64,000 bases of DNA, taken from Thalassia testudinum. Its lineage: Eukaryota > Streptophyta > Magnoliopsida > Alismatales > Hydrocharitaceae. Under the pieces are notes generated by a model. That model did not search any database. It had not been told where the DNA came from and saw only the letters and a program-made list of their open reading frames with translations. Positions 24,630 through 35,193 of the stretch are shown in pieces. Numbering within the stretch: position 1 is the first letter of the stretch; the number at the start of each line of letters is the position of its first letter. The translations under genes and the position numbers were made by a program. Location: the NCBI GenBank assembly GCA_037157565.1, contig JAZHRO010000003.1:42917001-42981000 (forward strand), read 5' to 3'.

Positions 24630-25535
24630 GCACAGTTGGGAGAGGTAAGTTTAGAAGGTGATGGACCCAATCAAGACACCCAAAAATGTGTTGGGTGACT
24701 ATAGAGGTGCGGGGCAGATGGACCCCTTGATCAGAAAGATCGTCCACCTGAGAATTACCTGGGCAGCCAGAGAGGGAGAGTCCCGCGAAGACCCCTACAC
24801 GGTAGAGCGTCCCCACGGGTTACAGGGTTTCCCCCACCCGACCTCTCTTGTCACTGCGGTTCCAGGTAGACCAGAATGGGGATATTGACCTCTTAAGTCT
24901 ACCAATTTTAAGATCAGGGTGCTTAAGGTTTCACTTGAACTTTAGTCTTTTTAAGTGCAAAGAGTGACCTAATTTAAGGTTGGTTAACCCAAGGGGTCAA
25001 CTTTACCTATTGTTTTCTTTAAGAGCTTTTAGGTCCTGTCTTTTAGGGTTCAAGTGTTTAGAGAGAGCCAATTGTTTAGGATTTTTCTTGTTAATTATTT
25101 TCAATCAATGGCTTGGGCACACCTCTTTAGGATTTCCTCAATTCTTGATTAAGGGGTGTGTCTCTACTGAAATCCTAATGTTTGACCTTATGTTGGCTCT
25201 ACTTGGTCCATTTAACTCTTTGTTGGGCAATTAGGGCTCAAGCAAGAATGTGTTAGCCCTTAAATACCCTTAATAGTGTGCAGGAGTGATGAGTTGAAAA
25301 CATGCAACTTTTTATGGTTACTAAGTATGGAAGACAGGTTAGCCCTATATTGCTTTGTTCTTTTCTTTTCTTTCTCTTTAGAGTGTAGGGGTTAATAGTG
25401 AGAGAAAAGATTTACCTGTCTTCGGAGTGGTTGTCGTGTGGTTGCTTGTCTTCTTGAGTTCCTGTAGCTGCACAAAAGAGAGGAGATTATCAGAAATTAA
25501 AAGATACAGGAATGTTTACCTCTAGAATAGCCGTT
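24630..25535 (-). other. Athila-like 5' leader, right copy
   Basis: It matches 13777-14682 in content and length; no independent gene seen. Confidence 0.6.
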
Positions 25536-25555
25536 GCTCCCCGGCAGCGGCGCCA
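25536..25555 (-). promoter_or_regulatory. Primer-binding site, tRNA-Asp type (right copy)
   Basis: Identical to the left-copy site, three bases inside LTR 3. Confidence 0.85.
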
Positions 25556-25558
25556 AAA

Positions 25559-28318
25559 TGATGAGAACGTCGGTTTCAGTTATATCGTTGTAGTAAAGCT
25601 GGTTGTTACCAACGTTTCATATAAAATTTTTTACTCGGAAAAATAAAAGAGTTCCCGAGGTCGAACTCAGGGAGCAAGTTGTATTCTAGAGATATACAAG
25701 TTCTATTACAAAAATAAAGAGAGAGAGAGAGAGATGAAAAATTGGCTTCTTCTTCTTTTCTTCTTTCTTCCTCTTTGTCTTTGGTTCTTCCTGTTCTTCT
25801 TCTTCTTCTTCTTCTTTTTCTTCTGCTTTCTTCAGATTTTTCCCCTCGTGCTCTTCTTCTTCTGTTCTTCCTTGTTTCCTTTCTTTCTTTTTCGTCAGAT
25901 CGTCTTCTTTTCTTGCTTCTTGCTTCTCTTCATTCCTTCTTCTTCTTTGTCTTCACCTGCCTTGACCTCTCTTTTTCTTCTTTCGCGATGGCCGTTGCTC
26001 TTCCTTCTTCTTTAGCGGGTCTTCTTCTTCTTTGGCTGCTGACCTTCCGTCGTCTGCCCCGGTGCTGAGACGACTTAACAATGCCTTCGCTACAGTGCAG
26101 CAGCTCCTTCTTCTTCAGCGGGTCTGCTTCTTCTTCTTTGGCCTGCACACTTCAGAGTTTATTCGTCAAGAGGCAAAAACCTATTCTACCCCCCTCCCCC
26201 GCGTATCTCTCTCTCTGAAATCACTCTTCGGAAGCTCTCCCAGAGCGCTATCGGGTAATCGGGTTCGGGTCAGGCCCGGGTCCAGGCCCACCGGCGTGCG
26301 TGGTGGGCGAGGAGTGCAGGTCAGTCTAATCGGGTCGGGCCAGGTCCGCGGAGCGTGGTCACGGACGAGGCCGAGTCGGGTCGGGTCGGGTGAGAGGGAC
26401 CTCACCCCGTGGTAACTGAGGCAAACAGCATACGGCAGTTTTTCAATTTATGTGGGTGTGTGGCTTCAGAAACTCCCGAGGTGGGACTATCCGCGCACCC
26501 GTTTCTCTCACGCCTGCAGCAGGGATGGCGTTTCCAATTGCAACAGCTGTTGAGGCGCGCAACTCCAATTGAGGGCCGGGGTGTGTGCGCAAGACTCTTC
26601 CGCGCTGGCCGCGGCTCTTCAACCTGGGATATCTAGGCTTGGAGCAACCTCGAGCAAGCTTCGAGCTTCCTCGCCAATGGCGGTCAAGGCCTGGAACCTG
26701 AAATCAATAGAGTGGCCTCTCGGCCAAATCAGACAGGCGGGGGACCTTCGCCGTGGCACGGCGAAGGTGGTCAGGGGGTCTGCAGGGGGCGAGATGGAGC
26801 TATCAGGTCGTCCTAGGTCAAACTGTGAGCGAGGGAGTGGGTGTGTTCGGTGGGTCTGCAGAGGGTGTTTGGTGGGAAGTGGAGGGGCGGAAGAGGATCA
26901 GGGTGAGGAGGCGGAGGTTCTGCGGTGGTCGTCGAGCCGTGTGGGTCGCTGAGGTGATGGGAGCGGCTCGCCGGAGGGTGGTCGGAGGCGGAGAGGATGA
27001 GGGTGAACAGGGTCGGTAGAGGGCTTAATTGACTAAATCGAAAGCGGGGAAAGAAAGAGGAGGAGAAGGGGAGTAGGTCTAACTTAACTGCAGGGACGAA
27101 GGGGGGAGGAACAGGGCGACAGTCGTATCGACTGTCGCCGGAGAAGACGATGCTCAGGGAGAGGGGCGGCGGCGAGCAGAGGGCTGGAGAGGCGCCAGCT
27201 GGGTGCGGCGTGGCGCGGGAAGAACAGGGGAGGAAGTCTCCGCTGCTGGTATTGCGGCGGAGCGACGAGGTGGAGGGGGAGGAAGTCGCCGGAGCTGGTG
27301 AGCGTCTGCCGGAGGAAGAAGAGAAGAAAGCTGGGGGTTTTCTCCGTCAGATCCAGGCTGCCGTCGTCGGTGGAGCGGCGGGGGGTATTTATAGGGATGA
27401 AGCAGGGAGGAAGGCGGAGGGAGACGATGTGTCTCCCTCGCCGGAGCATGGTCGGAATACGAACCCATACCGTCCGTGCGTTCGCACGGCCGGTATGGGG
27501 GGCTGCAATGACCATGGGGGTGCTCCTGCGACGGCTGACGACGCAGGGCACCCCCAGTACACTTGCCAGGTCCTCCACCTCACCCTGCGCGGCGCCATGC
27601 TCCGCGCAAGGTCGCCGGAGCATGGTGCTGGCAGGGTTTTGCAGGAGGGACCTGTTTGCAAAGAACGAAGGAGAGTTAGGGGCCTAAATGCGAGGGTTCA
27701 AAAGTTGAGGGCCAAAGAGTAAATATATGAGGACCAAAGTGTAAATTCGGTCAAGGAGGTTTCTTCTTAGGCTCAAGTTTTTATACATGACTAATTAGGA
27801 CCTAAGGAATCTGATGGTGAATTTTATTTTCATATTAAACCTTGTTTGACCGGTCAATTTGCGCAAAAACCCAAATTAAGTTATTAATTGGGCATGGTTC
27901 TCAATGTAGGTCAAAATGGGTTCTAAAGGCCAAATTGAAGGTTCTAAACCCTAGAGATTATTTTTCTATGAATTTTAGAGGGTTTATTCTATTTTTACTT
28001 TGCCTCGAACCTTGTGAATTGAAGTGGGTTGTTTTAGGGTTACAGATTATCATTTGATTCCTTGGAAGTGCTGTAGCCCTTGCTAGATCATCTCATCCCA
28101 CTTTTATTCTTATTAAGCTGTTTTGACCTGTGTTTGGGCCCAGAATTACCCTGTATGCAGATTATACTGGTAAAATTGCACTTTTACCCCTTATGACTGG
28201 TTTTCTTCTCAAACTCAGAATTCTCTGAGTTAAGCCTTTCCTTGAGATATGTAGGAGCTTTTATCCTTTGTATTGGGTCAAAATGAGCTAGTTATGGCTC
28301 ATGATGAGGTTCTCATCA
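25559..28318 (-). repeat. Athila-like LTR 3 (outer 5' LTR of the array), 2760 bp
   Basis: Same termini as the other two copies. Private bases seen are C at 26558, G at 26665, T at 26713, T at 27428 and A at 27556. LTR 1 and LTR 3 differ at about six positions in 2.76 kb (roughly 0.2 percent). At a commonly used plant rate of 1.3e-8 per site per year this is of the order of 0.1 million years; the count is by eye. Confidence 0.95.
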
Positions 28319-28401
28319 GGGAGCCTGAGGCGGCAATGCGGGAGCGGAACCCAGAGCTTTTCGCGGGTACGTCCTTTCGGACCGGCTTCGGTCCTCTTTG
28401 A
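28319..28401 (+). pseudogene. C-terminal tail of the Tekay-type polyprotein, resumed after the nested array
   Basis: After the second GGGAG copy (28319-28323) the frame interrupted at 3854 resumes at 28324 and runs 25 codons to TGA at 28399-28401, with MRERNPELF as the recognisable part. Chromovirus polyproteins commonly end a short distance after the EEATWE motif. This confirms that 1-3854 and 28324 onward were one coding sequence. Confidence 0.88.
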
Positions 28402-28487
28402 GTTTGTTATGGTTATTTGGACATCCTTTTTCCGCACCCTAGTTGGCGCAAGTTTCGGGGACGAAACTTCCTTTGAGTTTGTTATAT
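28402..28487 (+). promoter_or_regulatory. Tekay-type pre-LTR region with hairpin (polypurine-tract region)
   Basis: Between pol stop and 3' LTR lies a perfect 8-bp stem (AAGTTTCG at 28450-28457, CGAAACTT at 28462-28469) with loop GGGA. A GGGGACGAAA-type segment just before the LTR is characteristic of this lineage. No long purine run abuts the LTR, so the plus-strand primer may be weak or mutated. Confidence 0.6.
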
Positions 28488-28503
28488 TGTAACGAGCGCG
28501 TAC

Positions 28504-28612
28504 CCCAGACGTCTTTTAAGACGTCTGGGAGGTGGCCCAGACGTCTGTAAAGACGTCTGGGATCACATCCAGACGTCTGACCAGACGTCCGGGATAGTTT
28601 ACAGACGTCTGA
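28504..28612 (+). repeat. Octamer lattice, alternating 4- and 12-bp spacers
   Basis: AGACGTCT or AGACGTCC starts at 28507, 28519, 28539, 28551, 28571, 28583 and 28603. Spacers are exactly 4, 12, 4, 12, 4 and 12 bp. The first two pairs form 26-bp inverted repeats (28504-28529, 28536-28561). The octamer is itself palindromic with a GACGTC core. Confidence 0.9.
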
Positions 28613-28640
28613 CGAACAGTTATACTCGCACGGGATATTC

Positions 28641-28664
28641 GTCTGCGCGCCTGTGCGCGCAGAC
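28641..28664 (+). promoter_or_regulatory. Inverted repeat upstream of the Tekay TATA box
   Basis: GTCTGCGCGC and GCGCGCAGAC form a perfect 10-bp stem with loop CTGT, about 66 bp upstream of the TATA-like TTAAAAGG at 28732. Counterparts lie at 39053-39076 and 55527-55551 in the other two Tekay-type LTRs. Confidence 0.75.
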
Positions 28665-28731
28665 CTGCGATCCGCATCTTCTCTGCGGCTGCAGGCGACT
28701 GCGGCCGTCTCTCTCTCCTCTCCGCGCGGCG

Positions 28732-28739
28732 TTAAAAGG
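28732..28739 (+). promoter_or_regulatory. TATA-like element of the Tekay 3' LTR
   Basis: TTAAAAGG sits in GC-rich sequence at the place where the related LTR ending at 55673 has a consensus CTATAAATA (55453-55461, - strand). It is a weaker match here. Confidence 0.5.
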
Positions 28740-29220
28740 GGGAGGGGGCGCGCCTCCCCTCCCGTCTCCACCATCTTCCTCCTCTCCTGCTGCGGGCGGA
28801 GCGAGCGGACGCGAGGGCGCAGCGGCAGCGGCGCAGCAGAAGGCGCGGAGGAGCTGCGGCGTGCGAGGGCAGGGCTCTGCCGTGAGGGCGAGCTCGCCGG
28901 GAGCGGCTTGGCCGGCCGGCGGAGGGTGCAGGGGGCGCAGAGCGTCGCGAAGAGGGACCTGCTGCGGGCGGAGCAGCGGACGCGCGAGGTGCGACGCGGG
29001 CGGCGTCGCGAGCGGAGGCCGAGCGAGGTTCTGATTCTGGAAAAATCTCCAGAATCAGACGTCTGGACTGATATCCAGACGGCAAGGTCGACGTCTGTGT
29101 GATCATACAGACGTCTGAAAGGTGAGTTCCGCTTTCTCCTTCTTTTGTTGTCGACTGACCGTACTGAGGGAGGAGGGTTGGCTGTGCGCAGGTGTTCGGA
29201 TTCGTCATCCTTTGCGAATC

Positions 29221-29328
29221 CGACGTCTGGAAGTTGTACCAGACGGCGGGAGTGACCTCCAGACGTCCGGAGAGACCATCGGACGTCTGGGATCTAGGAG
29301 AGACGTCGCCACAGACTTCTGGACGTCC
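29221..29328 (+). repeat. Six octamers at exact 20-bp period
   Basis: NGACGTCN-type octamers start at 29221, 29241, 29261, 29281, 29301 and 29321: CGACGTCT, AGACGGCG, AGACGTCC, GGACGTCT, AGACGTCG, GGACGTCC. The 12-bp spacers between them differ in sequence, so this is not a simple tandem repeat. A smaller group is at 29057-29116 (starts 29057, 29077, 29089, 29109; spacers 12, 4, 12) and a pair at 29371 and 29391. Confidence 0.88.
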
Positions 29329-29689
29329 GGGGAACCAAGCCGAACAGGTAATTCTCTGATCCACCGTTTAAGACGTCTGGAAGGAGTTCCAGACGTCTGA
29401 TTTTGCTCAGTATTGTCTTTCTCGACCCGTTTAGGGCCCGTTTGGGCTCCGTTTTCCGCGATTCGAGTTGCGTTCGTTTCAGAATTTATTCCTCTACCCG
29501 CCTACAGTAGCTATACACTGTTTTGAGACACTCCTTGTGTTTGATCCTTGTGATAGGACCTCGTTCGGTTGCCGTCTTGAGAGTCGCGGAGGCGCGCGGG
29601 ATTCCCGACCACGCCCCCATTACTTCCGTTGTACCTGGTAGAGTGGTTTTATGTATTAATAAAATCTGTTAAAGTATGGAACCATAACT

Positions 29690-29825
29690 AGAACCTAGGG
29701 CATTGCATGAATCCTAGGAATGAGAAATATATGGAATGATAGCTCCTAGGTGTTGCATGAATCCTAGGGCCGGAAAACTAGATTGTATGATAGATCCTAG
29801 GATATGGCATGAATCCTAGGATGGA
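29690..29825 (+). repeat. CCTAGG-centred tandem repeat in the Tekay LTR
   Basis: About three units of about 55 bp, each with GCATGAATCCTAGG and a second CCTAGG, separated by AT-rich sequence. The same block occurs in reverse at about 37900-38030 (three units) and about 54245-54450 (four or more units), so copy number varies. Confidence 0.8.
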
Positions 29826-31175
29826 AAAACTAGTGGAATGTACATTACTGCAGTCTTGGAAAAATGGAAAGGAATATATAAAGCTGCCTGTAAATTTAAT
29901 TAACAGCTGCCTGTTATGCATAGAGAATCATGTTGAGATCATGGAATGTGAGAACGTGAGTCTGGAAAGTGAAACATATGATGTTCTGAGATAAAGAGCT
30001 GGAACCCTACGGGGAATTAGGAGTGGAACTCCTGGAAAGAAAAGGAATGGAACTGAGATGTAGTTTGTACTGTCTCTTGGGTACGCAGTACCAAGGGAAG
30101 TACCTGTACCTGTTTTAGTGCAGAGTGGGGCCAGCCGCCCCAGGGACCCGGGGTTAGGCTTGGCCGCTCTGTACCGACTTGTTGGCCCTCGTGTACGTAG
30201 TACCGAGGAGAGCTAGTAGTGTTAGGAGAGTACTAGCTACCCCACGGGCCCCGGGGTTCTGCTAGCCTCCTTCACCGACTTGTTAGGCCCACTAGGGCAA
30301 ACCAGGGTAGTCAGACGAGGGTGCGCGGACTGTGGAGGGGCAAGGCCCCGGTTTGGTTACTGTGGAGGGGCTGGACCCCTGTTACTGAGAGGGCTCTGCC
30401 CTGGTTCCGTGCTGTGCTTTGGGCGCACCCGTTAACGGAAACGACTGACCGCGTGCCAGTACGGGCTAGCTACCTGTGCGTTTATCGCACGTGCCGTAGT
30501 CACCGTTACGTCTGTCAGTGACCTTGGGGTGGTTGACTGAGGGTAGGATCACCACGGGGGACTCTCCCGGCCAGGAGAGCACCACGTGCTACTTCTACTG
30601 TTGGAAAAGACTGCAATCAAGATCGTCCCACGAGGACATTCGAGATCAAGTAAAGGATCTGAGAAGTAAATGAAATAGTGAGAAAAATTGAAAGATGTAA
30701 ATAAAGGAAGTAATAGAACATAACAGCTACTGTACACTCTACTGTTGCCTTTAGTTAGTTGCCACTCTACTCAGCGTTTTGCTGACGTGTTACACTCGTT
30801 ACCTTTTTCAGGACCAGGTGTTGAGCAGCCAGGGTCGGCGGCTGCAGAGGACGCTGGGCCGAGTAGGGTCCAGTAGAGTTGCCATAGCTTTGTACCTTCT
30901 TTTGTTTCTGTTCTAGTGAGTAGTTTTGTTTCCGCTGTACCTTCCTTACCTGCAGTTTTTGTTATATGATAAATGTTGTTTTACTGTTGTGGTGGTGCCT
31001 ACTGTAGTAGTTTCTTTCCTTACTGCTGTACTTTTTACTGTTAGTTATATTCATGCTGAATGTGGTTTATTTTACTGTCTTTTGGTTACTTCCTCGTTGG
31101 ACGACTGGGTCTTGGGATTAGTCGAGTCGGTCCGGTTCTCGTGTCTCGTAGGGACTCGGGAACCGGGTCGTTACA

Positions 31176-31835
31176 GCCTCCGTTGACATCGGTTGACCAC
31201 CCTACACTTCCTCGCACCTAATTAACACCACCACCACATTCCTCAAGTCACGACGGAGCTTCCCATGTCTTTAATTGGAGCCAAGGGCTCGTGTTCATGC
31301 TTGCAGTTGTTCTCTGGTTGTGCCTTCTTCTCCGACGTCATCTACGAGATCCGATGAACAAAGGACTTCAAGACCGCTGTCAATAGCTGTGGTTTTGCAT
31401 GAGAAGCTCCCCATGTCCTCAATTTGGCCCTTCATTGGCTGCCTTACTTCAATCGAAGATCACATTCACGTCACTGAGATGAAGAATGAAGGAGTGCATG
31501 GATAGTCCCACATCATGGGATTTTGATTTTTATTTTTGAATATATTGAATCGTGTGCATAAGCTATTTGCTTGAGAACACAGGGGGTCAGGTCCCCACTC
31601 ACACACGCACACCCTCGCCCGCCCTCACACCAGGCGGGTCTAGGTTCATTTCTGGATTAGAATAGAGAAAGAGAGAGGATAATAGGTTTGCTTTGCCCTA
31701 GGACATGGGTTGGGTTTTGGCCTTGGGATGTGTGCTTGGACTTGGGTAGAATTTGGCTTGCCTTAAGTTGAAGAACAGACGTCTGATTTTGCACTTTAAG
31801 CCATCTGACGGTTGTTGAACAGGAGATTTTCACTT
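31176..31835. other. Unclassified flank of the Tekay element
   Basis: Sequence just outside the 3' LTR. I see no supported gene; frames are short. A CA-rich stretch is near 31596-31630. AGACGTCT occurs once near 31781, without the 12-bp partner seen in the LTRs. Confidence 0.5.
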
Positions 31836-33290
31836 TGAAAGATGGTGTGTCAGGAAAATATGTCATCGTTGTAAAAATAGCATGATAGAAAATCCCCGAT
31901 CAAAAATATTTACCAGTAAAAACTAACCACGAATTTAAAATGTCGTATCTACAAGGAGTAAGAGACCAATAACTTGCAAATATCTAGCATCCATAATCAC
32001 AAATTCATGGAGAAATATGAGGAAGATTTAATGCGTTCTTTCTTTAATGCGAGAGAGAGGGAATAAGAAATCATACGTTGCATGCAAATAGATAGAACAA
32101 TGAGGATTTTGTAGCAAATGCCTACAATAGAATATTCAATTTAATAAAATGGCAACGCATGAAATTATTAATATGGTGTTTACTGTTGGGGAACAGGGGA
32201 CTCTATCCCCATGCACGCGCGAGGAGAAATAGGCCGCGGCCGGCCTTAGCGTGCTCCGAGGAGGTCGAGGACGCGGAGGGAGTTCCGTTGATGGTGGCGG
32301 CGTCGGTGGAGGAGGACGGAGGTGGCCGGCCAGAGGAGAGGAGGCTCGCCGGCGGTGGGTTGTCCGCGTGTGCGCGTGGACTGCCGTCGGGGCGTCTAAG
32401 GGCATGGCTGGGCTCGTGAAGTCGAGGTGAGTCCAATGACGTCGCCGGCGCAAAGAATAGCGGCCCGTGGTGGTGGCTACGTGAAGGTGACGCCCGTGGT
32501 TGATGGGTTCCTCTTCGACGGCGGAGAAGAAGAAGAAGAAGAAGAAGACGAGGACGGGCACGGGAAGGTGGAGCACGGCCTCCTGTGGTCACGGTCACGG
32601 TGGTGATCGCCGGGCAGTGCTGCTGTCGTGGGCGAGTCGAGGGCGCGGTGGAGTAGAGTTCACGGTGGCTGTCGGCTCAGAGACTCGTGGTGATGGCGTG
32701 GTGCAGGTGCTTGGCGAAGGTCGCAGGCGTGCGAGGTCGGGAGCACGAGGAGGAGATCGCACTGTCGCTGTTGAGGGCAGAGCGAAGGTCACGATCGACG
32801 GAGAGGAAGCACGCAGTTGAGGAGTGGCTGCGATCGTGGTCGTTGCGTACGTGGGTCTGCACCTGCTGCGGTGGCAAGTCGAGGAGAAGGTGCGCAGAGA
32901 ACGAAGGAGACGAGTGGCCCCGGTGCGTCGGTGGAGCGTGGTGAAGAGAGTGAGAGAGAGCACGATCGGAGGAGGGCTGAGGATTGACGCAGTCGTGGAT
33001 GTCGCGGTGAGTGTGCGGACGTAGTCGTGGGTGAAGGCCTCGGCTGGGCGTCTGATGGAGGGGATGGACGGCTTAAGTCCTTCCCCTCCGTTGGGTGTCG
33101 AGGGAGAGAGTGGTGAAGGCGGTGGGGGCGTGGTGCATGCAGAGTGGGGGAAGATTTTGGAGAGGGTCCTTCTGTTGGGTGGGAGTGGGAGGAGGGGATG
33201 ATGGTTCTCGAGGGTCCTGTGCGTGGGGGGTGGGGAAAGATGATTCCTCGGGATATTTTCTCCTCCCTTGGGCCCGTTCGGATTGCGGGG
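31836..33290 (-). repeat. Degenerate LTR-like sequence related to the solo LTR at 61348-63072
   Basis: It starts TGAAAGATGG (compare TGAAAGTGCG at 61348), shares the ACTAACCACGAAT segment, and later has a GC-rich block opening with GGGGAACAGGGG and CATGCACGCG like the block near 61895-61935. The right boundary is uncertain because I found no clear terminal CA with a duplication. The GC-rich frames at 32136-33024 run on both strands at once and look like composition artefacts. Confidence 0.4.
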
Positions 33291-34500
33291 TAAAATATAA
33301 GGGATAAATTTAGTTATGTAGGGATTAGAATATGGTTACATTACACTGCAGACATCTAAATTATTTATATTATCTAATATTTGCACTGTATACATAAGGT
33401 GTTTGTTGCAAGAGATTGGCATGATGGTCATAGCAACTTATTGAAAGCATATGAAGACAAGTTTGTGAATGTCATTTGCATATTTTGTTTACTGGAATCG
33501 ATTATTTTCCTTGAGAAAAGTCTAGAAAAGATAGTTCCTGCAAATGGATTTGGTGATTGTGGATGGATTCTAATATTTCAACAAGATGGTTATGAGCAGA
33601 GTTATGCAGAGATGTTGAACGATGAGAGGAAGATATCTCATTCGACTAGAGTGAAATTGTAATTACAAAAGAATGGTAAACCATATATCCTCTAGAGTGA
33701 AATTGAAAACGAGAAAATGTTATTATCATTTCATAGTAATGGAAATACTGTAAAATTAATTACAAATTCTATTATCATTATAAAAGAATGTTATGGTTTC
33801 GTATATGTTACAAGGATCGAAAAGGTAAACAACATAAAATAACTTGACTATAATTGAGGTGGTATGCTATATATATTATTCCAACCACGTTCCTTGTATA
33901 TCCAAAATATCGATAGTATATGACCTTCCTTGTAGACATGTTTGTACTAATCTTCTTTTCTTGGGAGGAATGATGAAGAAACATAAGTATTTAGCCGGCT
34001 TCTCCCCTAAATTTTTCCAATAGCTATGCATCTACTGGCTGAAGATGAAAAATAACATAATGGACATTATCTAAAGGAATTTCCAGATATGTTAAATCTT
34101 GAAAGGGATGGTCACTCAAGGAAAAGTATAATTATTTTTCATAAAAAATAGAAGCTACTTTTACTACTTCATCAATTACCTGCTTCCTTTCCAACACCTA
34201 CTTCAATATGGTTACAAAGAAAGTGAGGATGAACATTTGCAATAAACCCCAAAATGGACAGTCCAAATAGAAAGAAACAAAAACAATTGCCTCCAACGTA
34301 AACAAAATGAAGTTCAAAGCTGAATAAATTAGTCGAATCCTTCTCAAAAAAAAAAAAAAAAAAAATTAGTGACACGGAGATAACCTGCAATAATCATTAG
34401 ATAGCCGAAAAAGCCTACATTTATCCCCCTTTACATCAATTGTACAAATGAAGGTCAACACATACACTCAAATCGTATATATCATGGCTGGTCTACTATC
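33291..34500. other. AT-rich unclassified region
   Basis: There is no supported gene. A 93-codon open frame at 33381-33662 (+) matches nothing I recognise. A run of 20 A lies at 34346-34365, possibly the tail of a retroposed copy on the + strand, but I could not identify one. Confidence 0.4.
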
Positions 34501-34853
34501 TCAGCTACCATGTAATTGAATTGGAAGAAAGAGGAAAACTGAGAGGGAGAGAAAGAAGAAGAGGAATGTCGGTGTCTGTTCAAACCCTCTCTGCCAGTAT
34601 GGAGGCACTTTGGCTTTTCTGTCAGCAATTATCTGCTCATAGAGATTGCGTATCTTCAACCCAATAACGGCCTGGAAGAAGCCGGTGCCGTTGTTGCTGC
34701 AAGGGAAATCCCCATTCTTCAGCATCTGCTCCGTTACCTCTCCACAGAACTTTGTGGAGGGGTTACTCAGATGGCTCTCCACATAGATGAGCTTGTCCAG
34801 CTTGTCGAACTGTCCATCCATCTCAAGGATAGAAACCTGATGGATGAAGGAAA
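34501..34853 (-). pseudogene. Exon-like fragment of an unrecognised gene
   Basis: The - strand frame reads like real protein for about 75 residues, including KFCGEVTEQMLKNGDF and NNGTGFFQAVIGLKIRNLYE, then passes into low-complexity sequence before its stop near 34501. Upstream, a pyrimidine stretch and AG could be an acceptor. I do not recognise the family. It could be an exon of a decayed host gene or a captured fragment; the continuation is not visible nearby. Confidence 0.35.
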
Positions 34854-35034
34854 GAAGTTAATCAATTGGCTTAATAGTATATGGTAAGGCTTGGTCAAAG
34901 TTCATGCGTGCATGCATGATATTTGCACGTATACGTGGGCAATAATAAAAAAAAGAATATATTGTTTTCTTCCATATTTAATGAAAACGGCATGTTACTA
35001 ATTTATATGTGGTTATATGATTACCACTATTCTT

Positions 35035-35193
35035 TTTTTAACAAGTTTTCTATTGGTACGAGTTGATTTTCTGTTACAATGAATTGATGAATAATAGCTA
35101 GCCCAATGGCTACTCCTGCAGCTGCAATGGGTATAACAAAGATCGGGAAAATGTCTCCTTTTAATTGACGACTATCAAAGAAATCAGAAACTC
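35035..35193 (-). pseudogene. ndhE: Nuclear copy of the plastid ndhE 3' end (NUPT)
   Basis: The - strand translates to [12 protein letters not shown] followed by [12 protein letters not shown], which I recognise as the C-terminal half of NdhE (NAD(P)H-quinone oxidoreductase subunit 4L of thylakoids). Homology continues at DNA level through the stretch encoding the tail (AACAGAAAATCAACTCGTA on -). Against the plastid gene as I recall it, a one-base deletion shifts the last codons out of frame and several substitutions are present, so the insert is old and non-functional. Homology stops sharply at about 35193, so only about 160 bp were transferred or survive. Confidence 0.8.

Larger units (their letters stand above)
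3855..28318 (-). mobile_element. Tandem Athila-like retrotransposon array with three LTRs and two internal regions
   Basis: Three near-identical LTRs (3855-6614, 14706-17464, 25559-28318) enclose two near-identical internal regions (6615-14705, 17465-25558). The outer ends are the perfect inverted repeat TGATGAGAAC/GTTCTCATCA, flanked by GGGAG. Coding is on the - strand, so the rightmost LTR is the 5' LTR. Internal lengths differ by 3 nt, all in a poly-T tract (26 versus 29 T); by eye I found two further single-base differences. This is one insertion later expanded by recombination between LTRs, or a dimer integrated as such. Confidence 0.95.
1..31175 (+). mobile_element. Tekay/Del-like chromovirus LTR retrotransposon, 5' end outside window, split by a nested array
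   Basis: The + strand carries gag C-terminus, protease, reverse transcriptase, RNase H, integrase and a chromodomain-type tail (1-3854), resumes after a 24.5 kb insertion at 28319, and ends in a 3' LTR (28488-31175). The domain order and the tail ending in EEATWE match Ty3/gypsy chromoviruses of the Tekay/Del group. The 5' LTR, primer-binding site and most of gag lie left of the window, so its target-site duplication cannot be checked. The element must predate the nested Athila-like array. Group assignment comes from motif recognition, not a tree. Confidence 0.9.
28488..31175 (+). repeat. Tekay-type 3' LTR, 2688 bp
   Basis: It is bounded by the inverted terminal octamers TGTAACGA and TCGTTACA. 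In order it has an octamer lattice (28507-28610), an inverted repeat (28641-28664), a TATA-like TTAAAAGG (28732-28739), a GC-rich stretch, more octamer arrays (29057-29116, 29221-29328, 29371-29398), a CCTAGG tandem repeat (about 29690-29825) and a long U5 to 31175. The solo LTR at 36533-39230 is the same family in reverse. Confidence 0.93.

Noticed and set aside
28504..28612. Palindromic repeats resembling a CRISPR array
   Set aside because: The repeats are only 8 bp, the spacers 4 or 12 bp, the genome is a plant, and the block is part of an LTR.
30321..30521. 66-codon frame conserved in all three Tekay-type LTRs (also 37197-37397 and 53432-53641)
   Set aside because: It opens with GTG rather than ATG and its conservation is no higher than that of the surrounding LTR, so nothing beyond shared ancestry is needed.
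32136..33024. GC-rich frames suggesting a protein-coding gene
   Set aside because: Frames overlap on both strands, are rich in R, S, T and P, and lie in an LTR-like relic.
33269..33310. GGGCCCGTTCGG, resembling the terminus of a hAT-type miniature element
   Set aside because: No inverted partner and no 8-bp duplication found nearby. The same string occurs inside Tekay LTRs.
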